Shown piece after piece: positions 1-9,405 of a stretch of DNA of 64,000 bases. Numbering within the stretch: the first letter of the stretch is position 1; every line of letters starts with the position of its first letter. Position numbers and translations under genes: made by a program. The stretch lies in NCBI RefSeq assembly GCF_004785795.1, contig NZ_SRRO01000001.1, positions 4,898,001 to 4,962,000 of the forward strand, in the 5' to 3' direction. The stretch comes from Nocardioides eburneiflavus (GTDB lineage: Bacteria; Actinomycetota; Actinomycetes; Propionibacteriales; Nocardioidaceae). Under the pieces are notes generated by a model. It was not told the DNA's origin, did not search any database, and was given only the letters and a program-made list of their open reading frames with translations.

Positions 1-1070
1 AGCGCCCGCCGTTCCTCCTCGGCGAGGCGATCCGCGCCGTACTCCCGGACCGTCTCGAGCATCTGGTACCAGGCGGTCGTGTGCTCGGTCGCCTGGATCC
101 GGACCAGGATCGACTTGTTGACCAGGCTCGCGATCAGGTTCAGGATCTCCTCGCGCGAGATCTGCTCCCCGCTGCAGACGTCCTCGGCCGCCTCCAGGTC
201 GAAGCCGCCGGAGAAGATCGAGAGCCGTGCCCACAGGAGCTGCTCCGCGGGCGAGCAGAGCTCGTAGCTCCACCCGATGGTCGCGGCCAGTGCCTGCTGC
301 CGGGCCGGCGCGCCACGGCGGCCGGTCGTGAGCAACCGGAACCGGTCCTCGAGACGCTCGAGGATCTGCACGGGCGACAGCGTGCGCAGCCACACCGCGG
401 CGAGCTCGATCGCCAGCGGGATGCCGTCGAGCCGCCGGCAGAGCTCCACCACGGCGTCCCTGTTGCCGTCCGCGAGCTCGAAGTCGGGTGCCACGGCGCT
501 GGCGCGCTGCAGGAAGAGCGCCACGGAGTCGTAGTGCGCGGCGTCGCCGGCCCTCACCCGGGCGTCGGGCGTGGACAGGGGCGGCACGACGAGGATCTGC
601 TCGCCCTCGACGCCGAGCACGTGCCGGCTGGTGGCGATGATGCGCAGGTCGGGCGCCGCGGCCAGCAGCTTGCCGGACAGGACCGCGCAGGCGTCGGTCA
701 GGTGCTCGCAGTTGTCGAGCACCACCAGGAGCTTCTTGCCCTCGAGGTAGGCGGCCAGGTCGCCGGCAGGATCGGCGGAGACCTGGCGCAGCTCGAGGGT
801 GTTGGCCACGGTGTTGGGGAGCAGCTGCGGGTCGTGGACGGCAGCCAGCTCGACGAACCAGACACCGTCGGGGAAGGTGCGTCGGAGCTCGGCCGCGATC
901 CGCAGGGCCAGGCGCGTCTTGCCGACCCCTCCGACGCCGGTCAGGGTCAGCATCCGACTGCTCGCCAGGAGCCTCCGGGTCTCGGCCAGCTCGCGTCGGC
1001 GGCCCACGAAGCTGGTCAGCTCTGCGGGCAGGGCGCCCCGCCCCGACGCCCCCGCCCTCGTGGTTGCCAT
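1..1070 (-). CDS. NB-ARC ATPase of the LuxR/AfsR-like regulator type, 3' end outside window
   Basis: Only the N-terminal 356 residues are visible; the gene runs off the left edge. The protein opens directly with a signalling ATPase: Walker A GVGGVGKT at residues 45-52, Walker B LLVVLDN at 114-120, and a TSRHVLG sensor segment further on. There is no N-terminal BTAD or cyclase domain. Proteins of this build usually end in a TPR region and a LuxR-type helix-turn-helix, but that part is not in the window, so a regulatory role is inferred from architecture. The start at 1070 has a purine-rich stretch just upstream; an in-frame ATG at 1109 is an alternative. Confidence 0.85.
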   Translation of the reverse strand, partial: MATTRAGASGRGALPAELTSFVGRRRELAETRRLLASSRMLTLTGVGGVGKTRLALRIAAELRRTFPDGVWFVELAAVHDPQLLPNTVANTLELRQVSADPAGDLAAYLEGKKLLVVLDNCEHLTDACAVLSGKLLAAAPDLRIIATSRHVLGVEGEQILVVPPLSTPDARVRAGDAAHYDSVALFLQRASAVAPDFELADGNRDAVVELCRRLDGIPLAIELAAVWLRTLSPVQILERLEDRFRLLTTGRRGAPARQQALAATIGWSYELCSPAEQLLWARLSIFSGGFDLEAAEDVCSGEQISREEILNLIASLVNKSILVRIQATEHTTAWYQMLETVREYGADRLAEEERRA

Positions 1071-1205
1071 ACCGATCCCCAGCCTCTGCTGCCAGCCCGG
1101 GACAGTCATCGGATCATCCGGCGCCGCCGCGCGCCCTGACTGCCCCAGTGTACGGCCGCCCTGCCGCCGTGACAGGAAGCCGCCACCTCCTAGACTGACG
1201 CCCTT

Positions 1206-1290
1206 GCCGGAGTGGTGGAACAGGCAGACACGCACGGTTTAGGTCCGTGTGCCTTCGGGCGTGCGGGTTCGACTCCCGCCTTCGGCACCA
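1206..1290 (+). tRNA. tRNA-Leu (anticodon UAG)
   Basis: The acceptor arms GCCGGAG (1206-1212) and CTTCGGC (1280-1286) pair with one G-U, followed by discriminator A and an encoded CCA (1288-1290). The anticodon stem CACGG/CCGTG encloses a seven-base loop with anticodon TAG at 1240-1242. A long variable arm precedes the T arm GCGGGTTCGACTCCCGC, as expected for a class II tRNA-Leu. Confidence 0.97.
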
Positions 1291-1341
1291 GCTTTCCGCG
1301 AGTCCGTCGCACGTGACCCCCGTCACCACTAGGGTCCGCGC

Positions 1342-2214
1342 ATGGATTCCGCGTTGACCACCGTCGGGCTGCCCCTCGCGCTGGCGATCATCATGTTCGG
1401 CCTCGGCCTGGACCTCACCGTCGGCGACTTCAAGCGGGTGGGCCGGGCACCCAGGACGGTGGCGGTCGCACTCGGGTGCCAGGTCGTCCTGCTGCCGGCG
1501 ATCTGCTTCGGCCTGGTGGTGCTGTTCGACCTGCCCGCGCTGCTCGGCATCGGCATGCTCCTGCTGGCCGCGTCACCGGGCGGCACGACGGCCAACCTGT
1601 TCAGCCACCTCTTCCGCGGCGACGTCGCACTCAACATCACCCTGACCGCGATCAACACCGTCATCGCGGTCGTGACGCTGCCGCTGATCACCGGTCTCGC
1701 CATCGCGTACTACGACCGCCAGGACGACGTGACGATGCCGCTGCTCGAGATCGTCAAGGTGTTCGCGCTGATCCTGCTGCCCGTCGGCATCGGGATGCTG
1801 GTCAACCGGCGGGCGCCCGGTTTCGCCCGCCGGATGGACAAGCCCGTACGCATCGGCTCCGCGGTGATCCTCGCGATCCTGGTCCTCGGGATCCTGCTCG
1901 ACCAGCGGGAGAACGTCGGCGACTACCTCGCCGACGTCGGCCTGATCGCTGCCCTCTTCTGCGCGATCAGCCTGGTGGTCGGCTACTACGTGCCGAAGAC
2001 CCTCGGCGTGACCGGCCCGCAGGCCATCGCCTCGTCGATGGAGGTCGGCGTGCACAACGCCACCCTCGCGATCTTCGTCGCGGTCGAGGTGCTCGACGAG
2101 GTCGAGATCTCCGTGCCGGCGGCGGTCTACTCGCTGTTCATGTTCCTCTTCGCCGCGCTCTGGGGCACCTGGGTCAGCAAGCAGGTCGAACAGCGGGAGC
2201 CCGCTGCCGCCTGA
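1342..2214 (+). CDS. Bile acid:sodium symporter (BASS) family transporter
   Basis: A 290-residue, very hydrophobic protein with eight to ten predicted membrane spans. The family signature is clear: ASPGGTTANLFSHLF near residue 77 followed by ALNITLTAINT, and the second half has SSMEVGVHNATLAIF. Members carry organic anions with sodium; the substrate here cannot be read from sequence. A TAGGGT -10-like hexamer sits a few bases before the ATG, suggesting leaderless transcription. The next gene follows after 44 bp with its own operator, so it is probably a separate unit. Confidence 0.9.
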   Translation: MDSALTTVGLPLALAIIMFGLGLDLTVGDFKRVGRAPRTVAVALGCQVVLLPAICFGLVVLFDLPALLGIGMLLLAASPGGTTANLFSHLFRGDVALNITLTAINTVIAVVTLPLITGLAIAYYDRQDDVTMPLLEIVKVFALILLPVGIGMLVNRRAPGFARRMDKPVRIGSAVILAILVLGILLDQRENVGDYLADVGLIAALFCAISLVVGYYVPKTLGVTGPQAIASSMEVGVHNATLAIFVAVEVLDEVEISVPAAVYSLFMFLFAALWGTWVSKQVEQREPAAA

Positions 2215-2227
2215 CCACTATCTTGTG

Positions 2228-2245
2228 CCGCAAGGTACCTTGCGG
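2228..2245. promoter_or_regulatory. Perfect 18-bp palindrome, probable PadR operator
   Basis: CCGCAAGGTACCTTGCGG is perfectly self-complementary. It lies 13 bp before the PadR start codon and directly abuts a TAGCCT -10-like hexamer (2247-2252). PadR repressors commonly bind palindromes over their own promoter, so autoregulation is a reasonable inference. Confidence 0.7.
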
Positions 2246-2258
2246 CTAGCCTCTCCTC

Positions 2259-2597
2259 ATGGCGACAGGGGAGGCAGCACTCACGCAGCTGCGTCGCGGC
2301 GTGCTGGAGCACTGCGTGCTCGCCCTGCTCCAGTCGGGCGAGCGCTACGGCTACGACCTCGTCACCGAGCTGTCCGACGCCGGCCTCCTCGCCAGCGAGG
2401 GCACCCTCTACCCGCTGCTCAGCCGCCTGCGCCGCGACGAGCTGGTGAGCACCGCCTGGCGCGAGTCGCCCGCCGGCCCCCCGCGTCGCTACTACGCCCT
2501 GACCAACCGCGGGCAGGCCGCGCTCGACTCGTTCCGCACCGCCTGGACCGGGTTCGCCGGCTCCGTCGACCAGCTGCTCCAGAAGGGGACCCGATGA
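2259..2597 (+). CDS. PadR-family transcriptional regulator
   Basis: A 112-residue winged-helix repressor. The N-terminal half shows the PadR pattern: LRRGVLEHCVLALLQSGERY, then GYDLVTELSDAGLLASEGTLYPLLSRLRRDELV and YYALTNRGQAAL. The C-terminal dimerisation helix is short. Its stop overlaps the next start as ATGA, so it is translationally coupled to the HAAS-domain membrane protein, a pairing common in bacteria. The ligand is unknown. Regulation is probably by the palindrome at 2228-2245. Confidence 0.93.
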   Translation: MATGEAALTQLRRGVLEHCVLALLQSGERYGYDLVTELSDAGLLASEGTLYPLLSRLRRDELVSTAWRESPAGPPRRYYALTNRGQAALDSFRTAWTGFAGSVDQLLQKGTR

Positions 2598-3244
2598 CCA
2601 CCGGCACCGACCTCCACCCGCTCGCACAGGACTACCTCGACCGCCTGCGCATGGCTGCGCGGACCCTGCCCGGCGACGACGCGGACGACCTGGTCGCCGA
2701 CATCACGGACCACCTGCGCGACGCTCTCCCGCCCACGCCGTCCGAGGCCGAGGTCCGTACCGTGCTCGACCGGCTCGGCACGCCGCAGGAGCTGGTGGCG
2801 GCCGCAGGCGGTCCCACGACGAGTCCCGCGGCACCCCGGACGCGGGAGCCGCGGTTCGGCGCCGTCGAGGTCCTGGCGCTCGTGGGCCTCGTCGGCGCAG
2901 AGCTGCTGTTCATCATCCTTCCCCTGGCCGTCCTGCTGTGGCTGGCCGGGATCGTGCTCCTCGCGGTGTCGCGGGTCTGGTCGGGGCGGCAGAAGGCCTG
3001 GGGCCTGGCGGCCCTCGCGACGGGCTTCCCCGTGGTCTTCTCGACGCTCGTCGTGCCGGCGTCGACCGGGACGACGGTCTGCGAGGGCGCGGCGCCCGCA
3101 GGAGCCCCCGATGCCACGACGGTCTCGACCTGCGTGACCGAGGGCGGCTGGCCGGACTGGGCGTTCACCGTCGTCCAGGTACTGCTCGTCGCCTACCTCT
3201 GCGTCCAGGTGTGGACCCTCTGGCGCCTCACCCGGCGTCGCTGA
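2594..3244 (+). CDS. HAAS/DUF1700-type membrane protein
   Basis: A 216-residue protein. Residues 1-75 form a helical region with LAQDYLDRLRMAARTLP, DLVADITDHLRDAL and VLDRLGTPQELVAA, the pattern of the HAAS/DUF1700 domain that accompanies PadR regulators. Four hydrophobic segments follow (roughly residues 90-130, 135-155 and 185-205), with an extracytoplasmic loop carrying two cysteines. It shares an ATGA overlap with padR, so the two form one operon. The biochemical role of these proteins is unclear. The last 17 bp overlap the convergent rdgB gene. Confidence 0.8.
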   Translation: MTTGTDLHPLAQDYLDRLRMAARTLPGDDADDLVADITDHLRDALPPTPSEAEVRTVLDRLGTPQELVAAAGGPTTSPAAPRTREPRFGAVEVLALVGLVGAELLFIILPLAVLLWLAGIVLLAVSRVWSGRQKAWGLAALATGFPVVFSTLVVPASTGTTVCEGAAPAGAPDATTVSTCVTEGGWPDWAFTVVQVLLVAYLCVQVWTLWRLTRRR

Positions 3245-3845
3245 GGTCCTCGGCGACGTACGGTGCGAGCGCGCGCAACGCCCGGCCCCGGTGCGAGATG
3301 CGGTCCTTCTCCCCCGGTCCGAGCTCGGCGGAGGTGAGGTCCTCGGCGTCGTGCTCGACGGCGACGAAGACCACGTCGTAGCCGAAGCCGCCGCTCCCCC
3401 GCTGCTCGCGGACGATACGGCCGTCCATCCGGCCCTCGACCACGCGCTCGCGTCCGTCGGGCAGCACCCACGCGACCGCGCACGCGAAGTGCGCGCCGCG
3501 GCGCGCGTCCGGCACGTCGTGGAGCTGGTCGAGCAGCAGCTCGTTGTTGCGAGCGTCGGACTTGCGGCGACCGGCCCACCTGGCCGACAGCACGCCCGGC
3601 ATGCCGTTGAGGGCATCGACGCACAGGCCGCTGTCGTCGGCGATCGAGGGCAGACCGGTGGCCGCGACGCCGGCGCGGGCCTTGAGCAGCGCGTTGCCCT
3701 CGAACGTCGGCTCGTCCTCGACGGGCTCGACGTAGCCCTCGACGTCGCCGATGCCGAGCACCTCGACGCCGGGCACGTGCTCGGCCAGGATGCGCTGCAT
3801 CTCGAGGATCTTCTTGGCGTTGGCCGAGGCGAGGAACACCTTCAT
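3228..3845 (-). CDS. rdgB: RdgB/HAM1 non-canonical purine NTP pyrophosphatase
   Basis: A 205-residue dITP/XTP pyrophosphatase that cleans the nucleotide pool of deaminated purines. The N-terminus reads [20 protein letters not shown] (family SxNxxK), followed by [35 protein letters not shown] and, near the end, [11 protein letters not shown] and [10 protein letters not shown], all family hallmarks. Its ATG overlaps the stop of rph as ATGA, so both are made from one message. The rph-rdgB pairing is conserved in actinobacteria. Confidence 0.96.
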   Translation of the reverse strand: MKVFLASANAKKILEMQRILAEHVPGVEVLGIGDVEGYVEPVEDEPTFEGNALLKARAGVAATGLPSIADDSGLCVDALNGMPGVLSARWAGRRKSDARNNELLLDQLHDVPDARRGAHFACAVAWVLPDGRERVVEGRMDGRIVREQRGSGGFGYDVVFVAVEHDAEDLTSAELGPGEKDRISHRGRALRALAPYVAEDLSDAG

Positions 3846-4585
3846 CGAGCGAGGGCCTCCTGCTGGAGCCGGGTCAGGTCGGCGCAGCCCTTCTCGGCGA
3901 GCGCGAGGAGCGCGTCGAGCTCGGTGCGATCGAAGGCAGCTCCCTCGGCGGTGCCCTGCACCTCGACGAACTTCCCCTCGCCGGTCATCACGACGTTCAT
4001 GTCGGTCTCTGCGCGGACGTCCTCGACGTAGGGCAGGTCGAGGCGGGGCACGCCGTCGACGATGCCGACGCTGACGGCGGCGACCGTGCCGGTGAGGGGC
4101 TCGCCGGCCAGCGCACCGTTGCCGCGCAGGTGCGCGACCGCATCGGCAAGGGCGACGTACGCTCCGGTGATCGCGGCGGTGCGGGTGCCGCCGTCGGCCT
4201 GGAGGACGTCGCAGTCGAGGACGATCGTGTTCTCGCCGAGCGCCTCGTAGTCGATGACAGCACGCAGCGAGCGGCCGATGAGGCGGGAGATCTCGTGCGT
4301 GCGGCCGCCGATGCGGCCCTTGACGGACTCGCGGTCGGAGCGGGTGTTGGTCGCGGCGGGGAGCATGGCGTACTCCGCGGTGACCCAGCCCAGGCCGGAG
4401 CCCTTGCGCCAGCGCGGCACGCCCTCGGAGGCGGACGCGGCACACAGCACCTTGGTGCCGCCGAACTCCACGAGCACGGACCCCGCGGCGTGGTCGAGCC
4501 AGTGGCGGGTGATGGTGATCGGGCGGAGCTCGTCGTCGGCGCGGCCGTCGGCACGCGAGGAGGTTCCGGGCGCGGGAGAAGTCAT
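3842..4585 (-). CDS. rph: Ribonuclease PH
   Basis: A 247-residue phosphorolytic 3'-5' exoribonuclease that trims tRNA 3' ends. Visible motifs include [68 protein letters not shown] and [20 protein letters not shown]. The start MTSPAPG at 4585 gives the usual family length; an upstream in-frame start would add 17 unlikely residues. It lies immediately upstream of rdgB on the minus strand, with the two-component system diverging on the other side. Confidence 0.96.
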   Translation of the reverse strand: MTSPAPGTSSRADGRADDELRPITITRHWLDHAAGSVLVEFGGTKVLCAASASEGVPRWRKGSGLGWVTAEYAMLPAATNTRSDRESVKGRIGGRTHEISRLIGRSLRAVIDYEALGENTIVLDCDVLQADGGTRTAAITGAYVALADAVAHLRGNGALAGEPLTGTVAAVSVGIVDGVPRLDLPYVEDVRAETDMNVVMTGEGKFVEVQGTAEGAAFDRTELDALLALAEKGCADLTRLQQEALAR

Positions 4586-4779
4586 GGCCCCGACCCTAGA
4601 CGTGGCCCCGGACAGGGCTGAGCCGGGTCCGGTCACCCCCGTGTGTTACCGGACCCGGCTCGAAGCCCCTTCCCCAGTGGGACCGTCGTGCTGCGCAGCC
4701 CCACGCCGCGCAGCTCCCTCCGCGCGGTGGTGCCCCATCGTGCCCGTTGCGTGCCGCGGAGGGCATCGGTCCTGTGGCC

Positions 4780-5991
4780 ATGCCAACGCAGACCAAAGTA
4801 GGAGATCTGCTGGCTACGCTGACGCCCGTGGAGCCGCGAGCGACCGTCCCCGACACCCGGCCCGACCTGACCTGGGTGTCCCACGCATGGCGCTACGCGA
4901 TCTGCCTCGTCTTCTCCGCGGCGGTCTGGCAGACGGTGGCCGGGATCGAGTGGCGGGAGAACCGCCTGCTCTTCGCCGCCGAGGTCGTCCTCGGCGCCGG
5001 CGCCTTCGTGCTGGTCCACTTCCGGCGCCGCGAACCCGTCCGCATCGCGCTGGTGATCGCAGCGATGAGCGCGTTCTCGGGGATCGCGGCCGGACCCGCC
5101 ACGCTGGCGGCCGTCTCCGTCGCGACCCGGCGCCGCTTCCGCGAGGTCGTGCTGGTCGGCACCACGAACTTCCTGGCAGCACAGACCTGGACGACCCTCG
5201 CCCCGATCCCGGACAACGACTACCGCATCACCACCCTCGTCAACCTCACCGTCAACGCCGGGATGATGGGGTGGGGCCTCTACATCGGCTCGCGCCGAGA
5301 GCTCCTCTGGAGCCTGCGCAACCGCGCGGAGCGGGCCGAGCTGGAGCAGGAGCTGCGGCTCACCCAGGCGCGCTCCACCGAGCGCGCGCGCATCGCGCGC
5401 GAGATGCACGACGTCCTCGCGCACCGGATCACGCAGGTGTCCATGCACGCGGGCGCCCTCGCCTTCCGCGACGACCTCGCCGGCGACCGGTTGCGCGAGG
5501 GGCTCGGGGACATCCAGCGGCAGGCCAACGACGCGCTCCACGAGCTGCGCGACGTGCTGGGCGTCCTCCGCGCGGCCGACCCGGGACCCCCGACCGCGCG
5601 CCCGCAGCCGACGTACGACGACATCGCGGCCCTCGTCGCGGAGGAGGTGTCGTTCGGGATGGACATCGCCTACTCCGACGACCTGGACGCCTCCGTCCCC
5701 GTGCCGCCGGCCACCGGCCGCACCGTCTACCGGATCGTGCAGGAGGGCATCACCAACGTGCGCAAGCACGCCCCCGGCGCCGAGGTCGCGATCCGTTCCA
5801 GCGGTGACCCGAGCAGCGGCATCACCGTGGTCGTGTCGAACCCGGTCAGCGGGCGTACGAGCAAGACGCCGGGCGCCGGCCTCGGACTGGTCGGCCTCCG
5901 CGAGCGTGCCGAGCTGCGCGGTGGCCGGCTGCACCAGCGCACTGACGGCTCGAGGTTCGTGCTGGAGGCTTGGCTACCGTGGTCGGCGTGA
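4780..5991 (+). CDS. NarL-type sensor histidine kinase
   Basis: About 403 residues. The N-terminal 170 residues hold four to five hydrophobic segments. The dimerisation box ERARIAREMHDVLAHRITQV (phospho-acceptor His near residue 210) is the HisKA_3 type, and the ATPase domain ends with GAGLGLVGLRERAELRGG near residue 366. Its stop overlaps the response regulator start as GTGA. The signal is unknown. The ATG at 4780 is the best of several starts, but a start nearer 4829 is possible. The pair interrupts the rph-MBL-murI order seen in mycobacteria. Confidence 0.9.
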   Translation: MPTQTKVGDLLATLTPVEPRATVPDTRPDLTWVSHAWRYAICLVFSAAVWQTVAGIEWRENRLLFAAEVVLGAGAFVLVHFRRREPVRIALVIAAMSAFSGIAAGPATLAAVSVATRRRFREVVLVGTTNFLAAQTWTTLAPIPDNDYRITTLVNLTVNAGMMGWGLYIGSRRELLWSLRNRAERAELEQELRLTQARSTERARIAREMHDVLAHRITQVSMHAGALAFRDDLAGDRLREGLGDIQRQANDALHELRDVLGVLRAADPGPPTARPQPTYDDIAALVAEEVSFGMDIAYSDDLDASVPVPPATGRTVYRIVQEGITNVRKHAPGAEVAIRSSGDPSSGITVVVSNPVSGRTSKTPGAGLGLVGLRERAELRGGRLHQRTDGSRFVLEAWLPWSA

Positions 5992-6638
5992 TCCGCGTGC
6001 TGCTCGTAGACGACGACCCGCTGGTCCGCTCCGCGCTGTCGCTGATGCTCGGCGGCCAGTCCGACATCGAGGTGGTCGGCGAGGCCCCCAACGGGGAGGC
6101 AGGCCTCGCCCTGGTGTCGCAGACGGAGCCCGACGTCGTCCTGATGGACATCCGGATGCCCGTGATGGACGGCCTCGAGGCGACCCGGGTGCTCCACTCG
6201 CGACCGTCGCCGCCCGCCGTCGTCGTGCTGACCACCTTCGACGCCGACGACCACGTCCTGCGCGCAGTGGCCTCCGGGGCCGACGGCTTCCTGCTCAAGG
6301 ACACCCCGCCCGGCGACATCGTCGGTGCCATCCGGACGGTGGCGGCGGGCGACGCGATGCTGTCGCCGTCGGCGACACGCAGCCTCGTCTCGCGCCTGCG
6401 CAGCACCACCCCCGACGACCGCACGACCTCCGCGGCGGACCGGCTGACCGTGCTCACCGAGCGCGAGCTCGAGGTCGCGGTCTGCGTCGGGCGCGGGCTG
6501 AGCAACTCCGAGATCGCCTCGGAGCTCTACCTCTCCATCCCCACGGTGAAGTCGCACGTGTCGCGGCTGCTGACCAAGCTCGGCTCCACCAACCGCGTCC
6601 AGGTCGCGATGGTCGTCCACGACGCCGGGCTCGTCTGA
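5988..6638 (+). CDS. NarL/FixJ-type response regulator
   Basis: A 216-residue regulator. The receiver domain has the acidic pair in VLLVDDDP (residues 4-11), phospho-acceptor D54 in LMDIRMPVMDG, the Thr of VVLTTF and Lys of LLKDTPPGD. A LuxR helix-turn-helix follows: LTERELEVAVCVGRGLSNSE then IPTVKSHVSRLLTKLG. The GTG start at 5988 overlaps the kinase stop, so kinase and regulator are co-translated. Targets are unknown. Confidence 0.94.
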   Translation: MIRVLLVDDDPLVRSALSLMLGGQSDIEVVGEAPNGEAGLALVSQTEPDVVLMDIRMPVMDGLEATRVLHSRPSPPAVVVLTTFDADDHVLRAVASGADGFLLKDTPPGDIVGAIRTVAAGDAMLSPSATRSLVSRLRSTTPDDRTTSAADRLTVLTERELEVAVCVGRGLSNSEIASELYLSIPTVKSHVSRLLTKLGSTNRVQVAMVVHDAGLV

Positions 6639-6657
6639 CCGGCCCGGCCGGTCAGAC
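6633..6657. terminator. Bidirectional hairpin between convergent genes
   Basis: A perfect 10-bp stem (GTCTGACCGG / CCGGTCAGAC) with a five-base loop. The left arm contains the TGA stop of the response regulator and the right arm contains the stop of the MBL gene on the other strand, so one hairpin can serve both transcripts. Confidence 0.7.
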
Positions 6658-7428
6658 CGCGTACGTCGTCCCGGCGCGGGCCACGTCCACCGGCCCGGCC
6701 CACTCGGCGCGCGCCTCGGCCGCGGCGTCCGCCGGGTCGTGCCAGGGCGGGACGTGGGTGAGCACGAGGCGCTCGACGCCCGCCACCGACGCCGTGCGCC
6801 CGCAGTCCGCACCGGTCAGGTGCAGGTCGGGCGGGTTGTCGTCCCCGCTGCGGAACGACGCCTCGGCCAGGAGCAGGTGGGCGCCACCGGCGAGCTCGTC
6901 GAGCGCGGAGCACGGCCCGGTGTCGCCGGAGTAGACCAGGGCGCGGCCGCCGGCGGTGACCTTGAGCGCGTACGCCGCGACCGGGTGCACCACCTCGCGC
7001 GCCTCGATGCGGAAGGGGCCCACCTCCACCGACCGGCCGCCCGTGGGGTGCTCGAGGAACCGGAACTCCTCGTTCATCCCCGGCTCGGGGGGCAGGTCGT
7101 AGGCGCGGGCCATCCGCTCGGCCGTGCCGGCCGGACCCCACACGGGGATCTGCGGCTGCGCGCCGGTCGGGTGGTACTTGCGCATCACGTAGTAGCCGCA
7201 GAGGTCGAGGCAGTGGTCGGCGTGCAGGTGGCTGAGGAAGACCGCGTCGACCGTCAGCGGGTCGACGTAGCGGTGGAGCTGGCCGAGGGCGCCGTTGCCG
7301 AGGTCGAGCAGGATCCGCCAGGTGCGGCCGTCCTGCTCCCCCTCGAGGAGGTAGCAGCTCGCCGCGGAGTCGGGGCCGGGGTAGGAGCCCGAGCAGCCGA
7401 CGATCGTGAGCCTCATCCCGTCGCTCAC
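6652..7428 (-). CDS. MBL-fold metallo-hydrolase, Rv1339-like
   Basis: A 258-residue metallo-beta-lactamase-fold enzyme. The metal site HLHADH is at residues 67-72, with further ligands likely in [14 protein letters not shown] and LTHVPPW. It begins with [20 protein letters not shown], typical of the RNase Z-like branch. By position (between rph and murI) and type it matches M. tuberculosis Rv1339, which has been described as an atypical cAMP phosphodiesterase; that function is inferred here. The GTG start overlaps the murI stop as GTGA, favouring it over the ATG four codons later. Confidence 0.88.
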   Translation of the reverse strand: MSDGMRLTIVGCSGSYPGPDSAASCYLLEGEQDGRTWRILLDLGNGALGQLHRYVDPLTVDAVFLSHLHADHCLDLCGYYVMRKYHPTGAQPQIPVWGPAGTAERMARAYDLPPEPGMNEEFRFLEHPTGGRSVEVGPFRIEAREVVHPVAAYALKVTAGGRALVYSGDTGPCSALDELAGGAHLLLAEASFRSGDDNPPDLHLTGADCGRTASVAGVERLVLTHVPPWHDPADAAAEARAEWAGPVDVARAGTTYAV

Positions 7429-8228
7429 CGGACGCCACCGGCGAACTGGCTGGCGCTGAGCAGCTCGGCGCCGAGGAAGCGTCGCCCGACGGTCGCGAAG
7501 TCCTCGGGGCTGCCGGTCGTGGCGAACGTGTAGTCCGGCTCGCCCTCCGCGCGCATCAGCCCGGTGCTCGCGAGCATCTTGTAGACGTCCTTGGCGCACT
7601 CCTCCGCCGAGCTCACCAGCGTGACCTCGTCACCCATGACGTAGGAGATGACCCCGGTCAGGAGCGGGTAGTGCGTGCACCCGAGGATCAGAGTGTCGAC
7701 CCCGGCCGCCACCAGCGGGTCGAGGTAGTCGTGGGCGGCGGCGAGGAGCTCGTCGCCTCCGGTCACGCCCTGCTCGACGAAGTCGACGAAGCGCGGGCAC
7801 GCCTGGATGTGGAGGTCGAGGTGCGGGGCCGCGGCGAACGCGTCGTCGTACGCCATGGAGCTCGCGGTCGCCCGGGTGCAGATGACACCGACCTGACGGT
7901 TGCGCGTCGCTGCGGCGGCTCGGCGCGCGGCGGGGAGGATCACCTCGACGACGGGCACGTCGTAGCGCTCGCGGGCGTCGCGGAGCATCGCCGCGCTGGC
8001 GGAGTTGCACGCGATGACGAGCGCCTTCACGCCCTGCGCGTAGAGGTGGTCGAGGCACTCGAGGGCGTACTCGCGGACCTCGCCGATCGGCTTCTGTCCG
8101 TACGGCTGGCGGGCCGTGTCGCCGAGGTAGACCACGGACTCGTGCGGCAGCTGGTCGATCACGGAGCGCGCGACGGTCAGGCCACCGAAACCGGAGTCGA
8201 AGATGCCGACGGGGGCATCGGCGGTCAT
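7425..8228 (-). CDS. murI: Glutamate racemase
   Basis: A 267-residue enzyme that makes D-glutamate for peptidoglycan. The N-terminus has [11 protein letters not shown] (residues 9-19), and the two catalytic cysteines lie in VIACNSAS (C74) and [10 protein letters not shown] (C184). [10 protein letters not shown] is also conserved. The ATG at 8228 gives the usual family length; a GTG at 8249 would add seven residues. It is coupled to the MBL-fold gene by a GTGA overlap. Confidence 0.96.
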   Translation of the reverse strand: MTADAPVGIFDSGFGGLTVARSVIDQLPHESVVYLGDTARQPYGQKPIGEVREYALECLDHLYAQGVKALVIACNSASAAMLRDARERYDVPVVEVILPAARRAAAATRNRQVGVICTRATASSMAYDDAFAAAPHLDLHIQACPRFVDFVEQGVTGGDELLAAAHDYLDPLVAAGVDTLILGCTHYPLLTGVISYVMGDEVTLVSSAEECAKDVYKMLASTGLMRAEGEPDYTFATTGSPEDFATVGRRFLGAELLSASQFAGGVR

Positions 8229-8340
8229 CCGCGGGGTCGGGGTCGGCACAGGCAGCAGGCTAGGCGCTCGCCCCGCCGCCGGTCACGCCATCGCGTGCGT
8301 CGTCCCGGTCACACGGCGGGTGCCGGGTTAGGGTCGTGCG

Positions 8341-9387
8341 GTGACTCCTCGCTCCGTGCTCGCCTCCGTGATCGCCTGCGCAGCCGTCGGGTTGTGCCTG
8401 ACGTCGGCGCCGGCACAGATGGCGTCGAGCAGCATCCCGCCGGACCCCCGCAGCGTGTCCGCGGACGACGCGATCGACTCGGTCCTCGCGATCTCGATCG
8501 ACGGCCTCAACCCCGAGGCGCTGCGGATCCTCGGCCCCGAGGGCACTCCGCACCTGCACGACTTCATGGCGTCGGGGGCCTCGACCCTCAACGCGCGCAC
8601 CGAGCACGAGAAGACGCTCACCCTTCCCAACCACACGGGCATGGTCACCGGCCGTCGGATCGAGGCGGAGACGGGCGGTCACGGCGTGACGTGGAACGAC
8701 GACCGCCGCCGTCCGGCGACGGTCCAGGCCGCCGCCGGACGGCGGGTCGAGTCGGTGTTCACCTCGATCAGCGCCGCCGGGGGCTCCACCGCCCTCTTCG
8801 CGAGCAAGACGAAGTTCTCCCTGTGGAAGCGCAGCTGGCCGCTGGCGATCGACAAGACCCGGATCCAGCTCGACAACGGCCTGCTGGCCCGCTCGGTGCG
8901 GCGCGACCTCCGCGACCACGACCGCGCCTTCCGCTTCGTGCACTTCTCGCTGCCCGACAACGTGGGCCATGCCAAGGGCTTCATGTCGAGGCCCTACCTG
9001 CGCTCGGTGAAGCAGGTCGACACCCTGCTGGGCGGCGTCGTGGCGGCCGTGGAGTCCGACCCGGGGCTCGACGCCGGCACGGCGATCATCGTGACCAGCG
9101 ACCACGGCGGCCTGGGCGACAGCCACTCCGACGCGAGACGCTTCGCCAACTACCGGATCGCCTTCATGGTCGCCGGCCCCGGCGTGGCGATCGGAGCCGA
9201 CCTCTACGACCTCAACGCCGACGACCGCCGCGATCCCGGCACCCGCCGCACGACCTACGCCCAGCCCGTGCAGCCCGTACGCAACGGCGACCTCGCCAAC
9301 CTCGCGCTGGACCTGCTCGACCTCGACGCGGTTCCCGGAAGTGAGCACAACTCCGGGCTCGGTCTCGACGTCTCACTCGCGAACTGA
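8341..9387 (+). CDS. Secreted alkaline phosphatase-superfamily phosphodiesterase
   Basis: A 348-residue protein starting with GTG and a signal peptide (SVLASVIACAAVGLCLTSAPA). The fold is the type I phosphodiesterase/nucleotide pyrophosphatase type: LAISIDGLNPEALRIL carries the first metal Asp, TLTLPNHTGMVTG has the nucleophile region, LPDNVGHAKG and VTSDHGGLGDSH supply the other metal ligands. The substrate cannot be assigned. It is followed after only 18 bp by the CotH-family gene, so the two secreted proteins are probably co-transcribed. Confidence 0.85.
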   Translation: MTPRSVLASVIACAAVGLCLTSAPAQMASSSIPPDPRSVSADDAIDSVLAISIDGLNPEALRILGPEGTPHLHDFMASGASTLNARTEHEKTLTLPNHTGMVTGRRIEAETGGHGVTWNDDRRRPATVQAAAGRRVESVFTSISAAGGSTALFASKTKFSLWKRSWPLAIDKTRIQLDNGLLARSVRRDLRDHDRAFRFVHFSLPDNVGHAKGFMSRPYLRSVKQVDTLLGGVVAAVESDPGLDAGTAIIVTSDHGGLGDSHSDARRFANYRIAFMVAGPGVAIGADLYDLNADDRRDPGTRRTTYAQPVQPVRNGDLANLALDLLDLDAVPGSEHNSGLGLDVSLAN

Positions 9388-9405
9388 TCCCCCGTGGAGG
9401 CTCCC

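Noticed and set aside
81..1139. Long open frame on the plus strand opposite the ATPase gene
   Set aside because: It is the antisense of a clear NB-ARC protein and its translation is low-complexity Gly/Arg/Glu-rich, typical of shadow frames in high-GC DNA.
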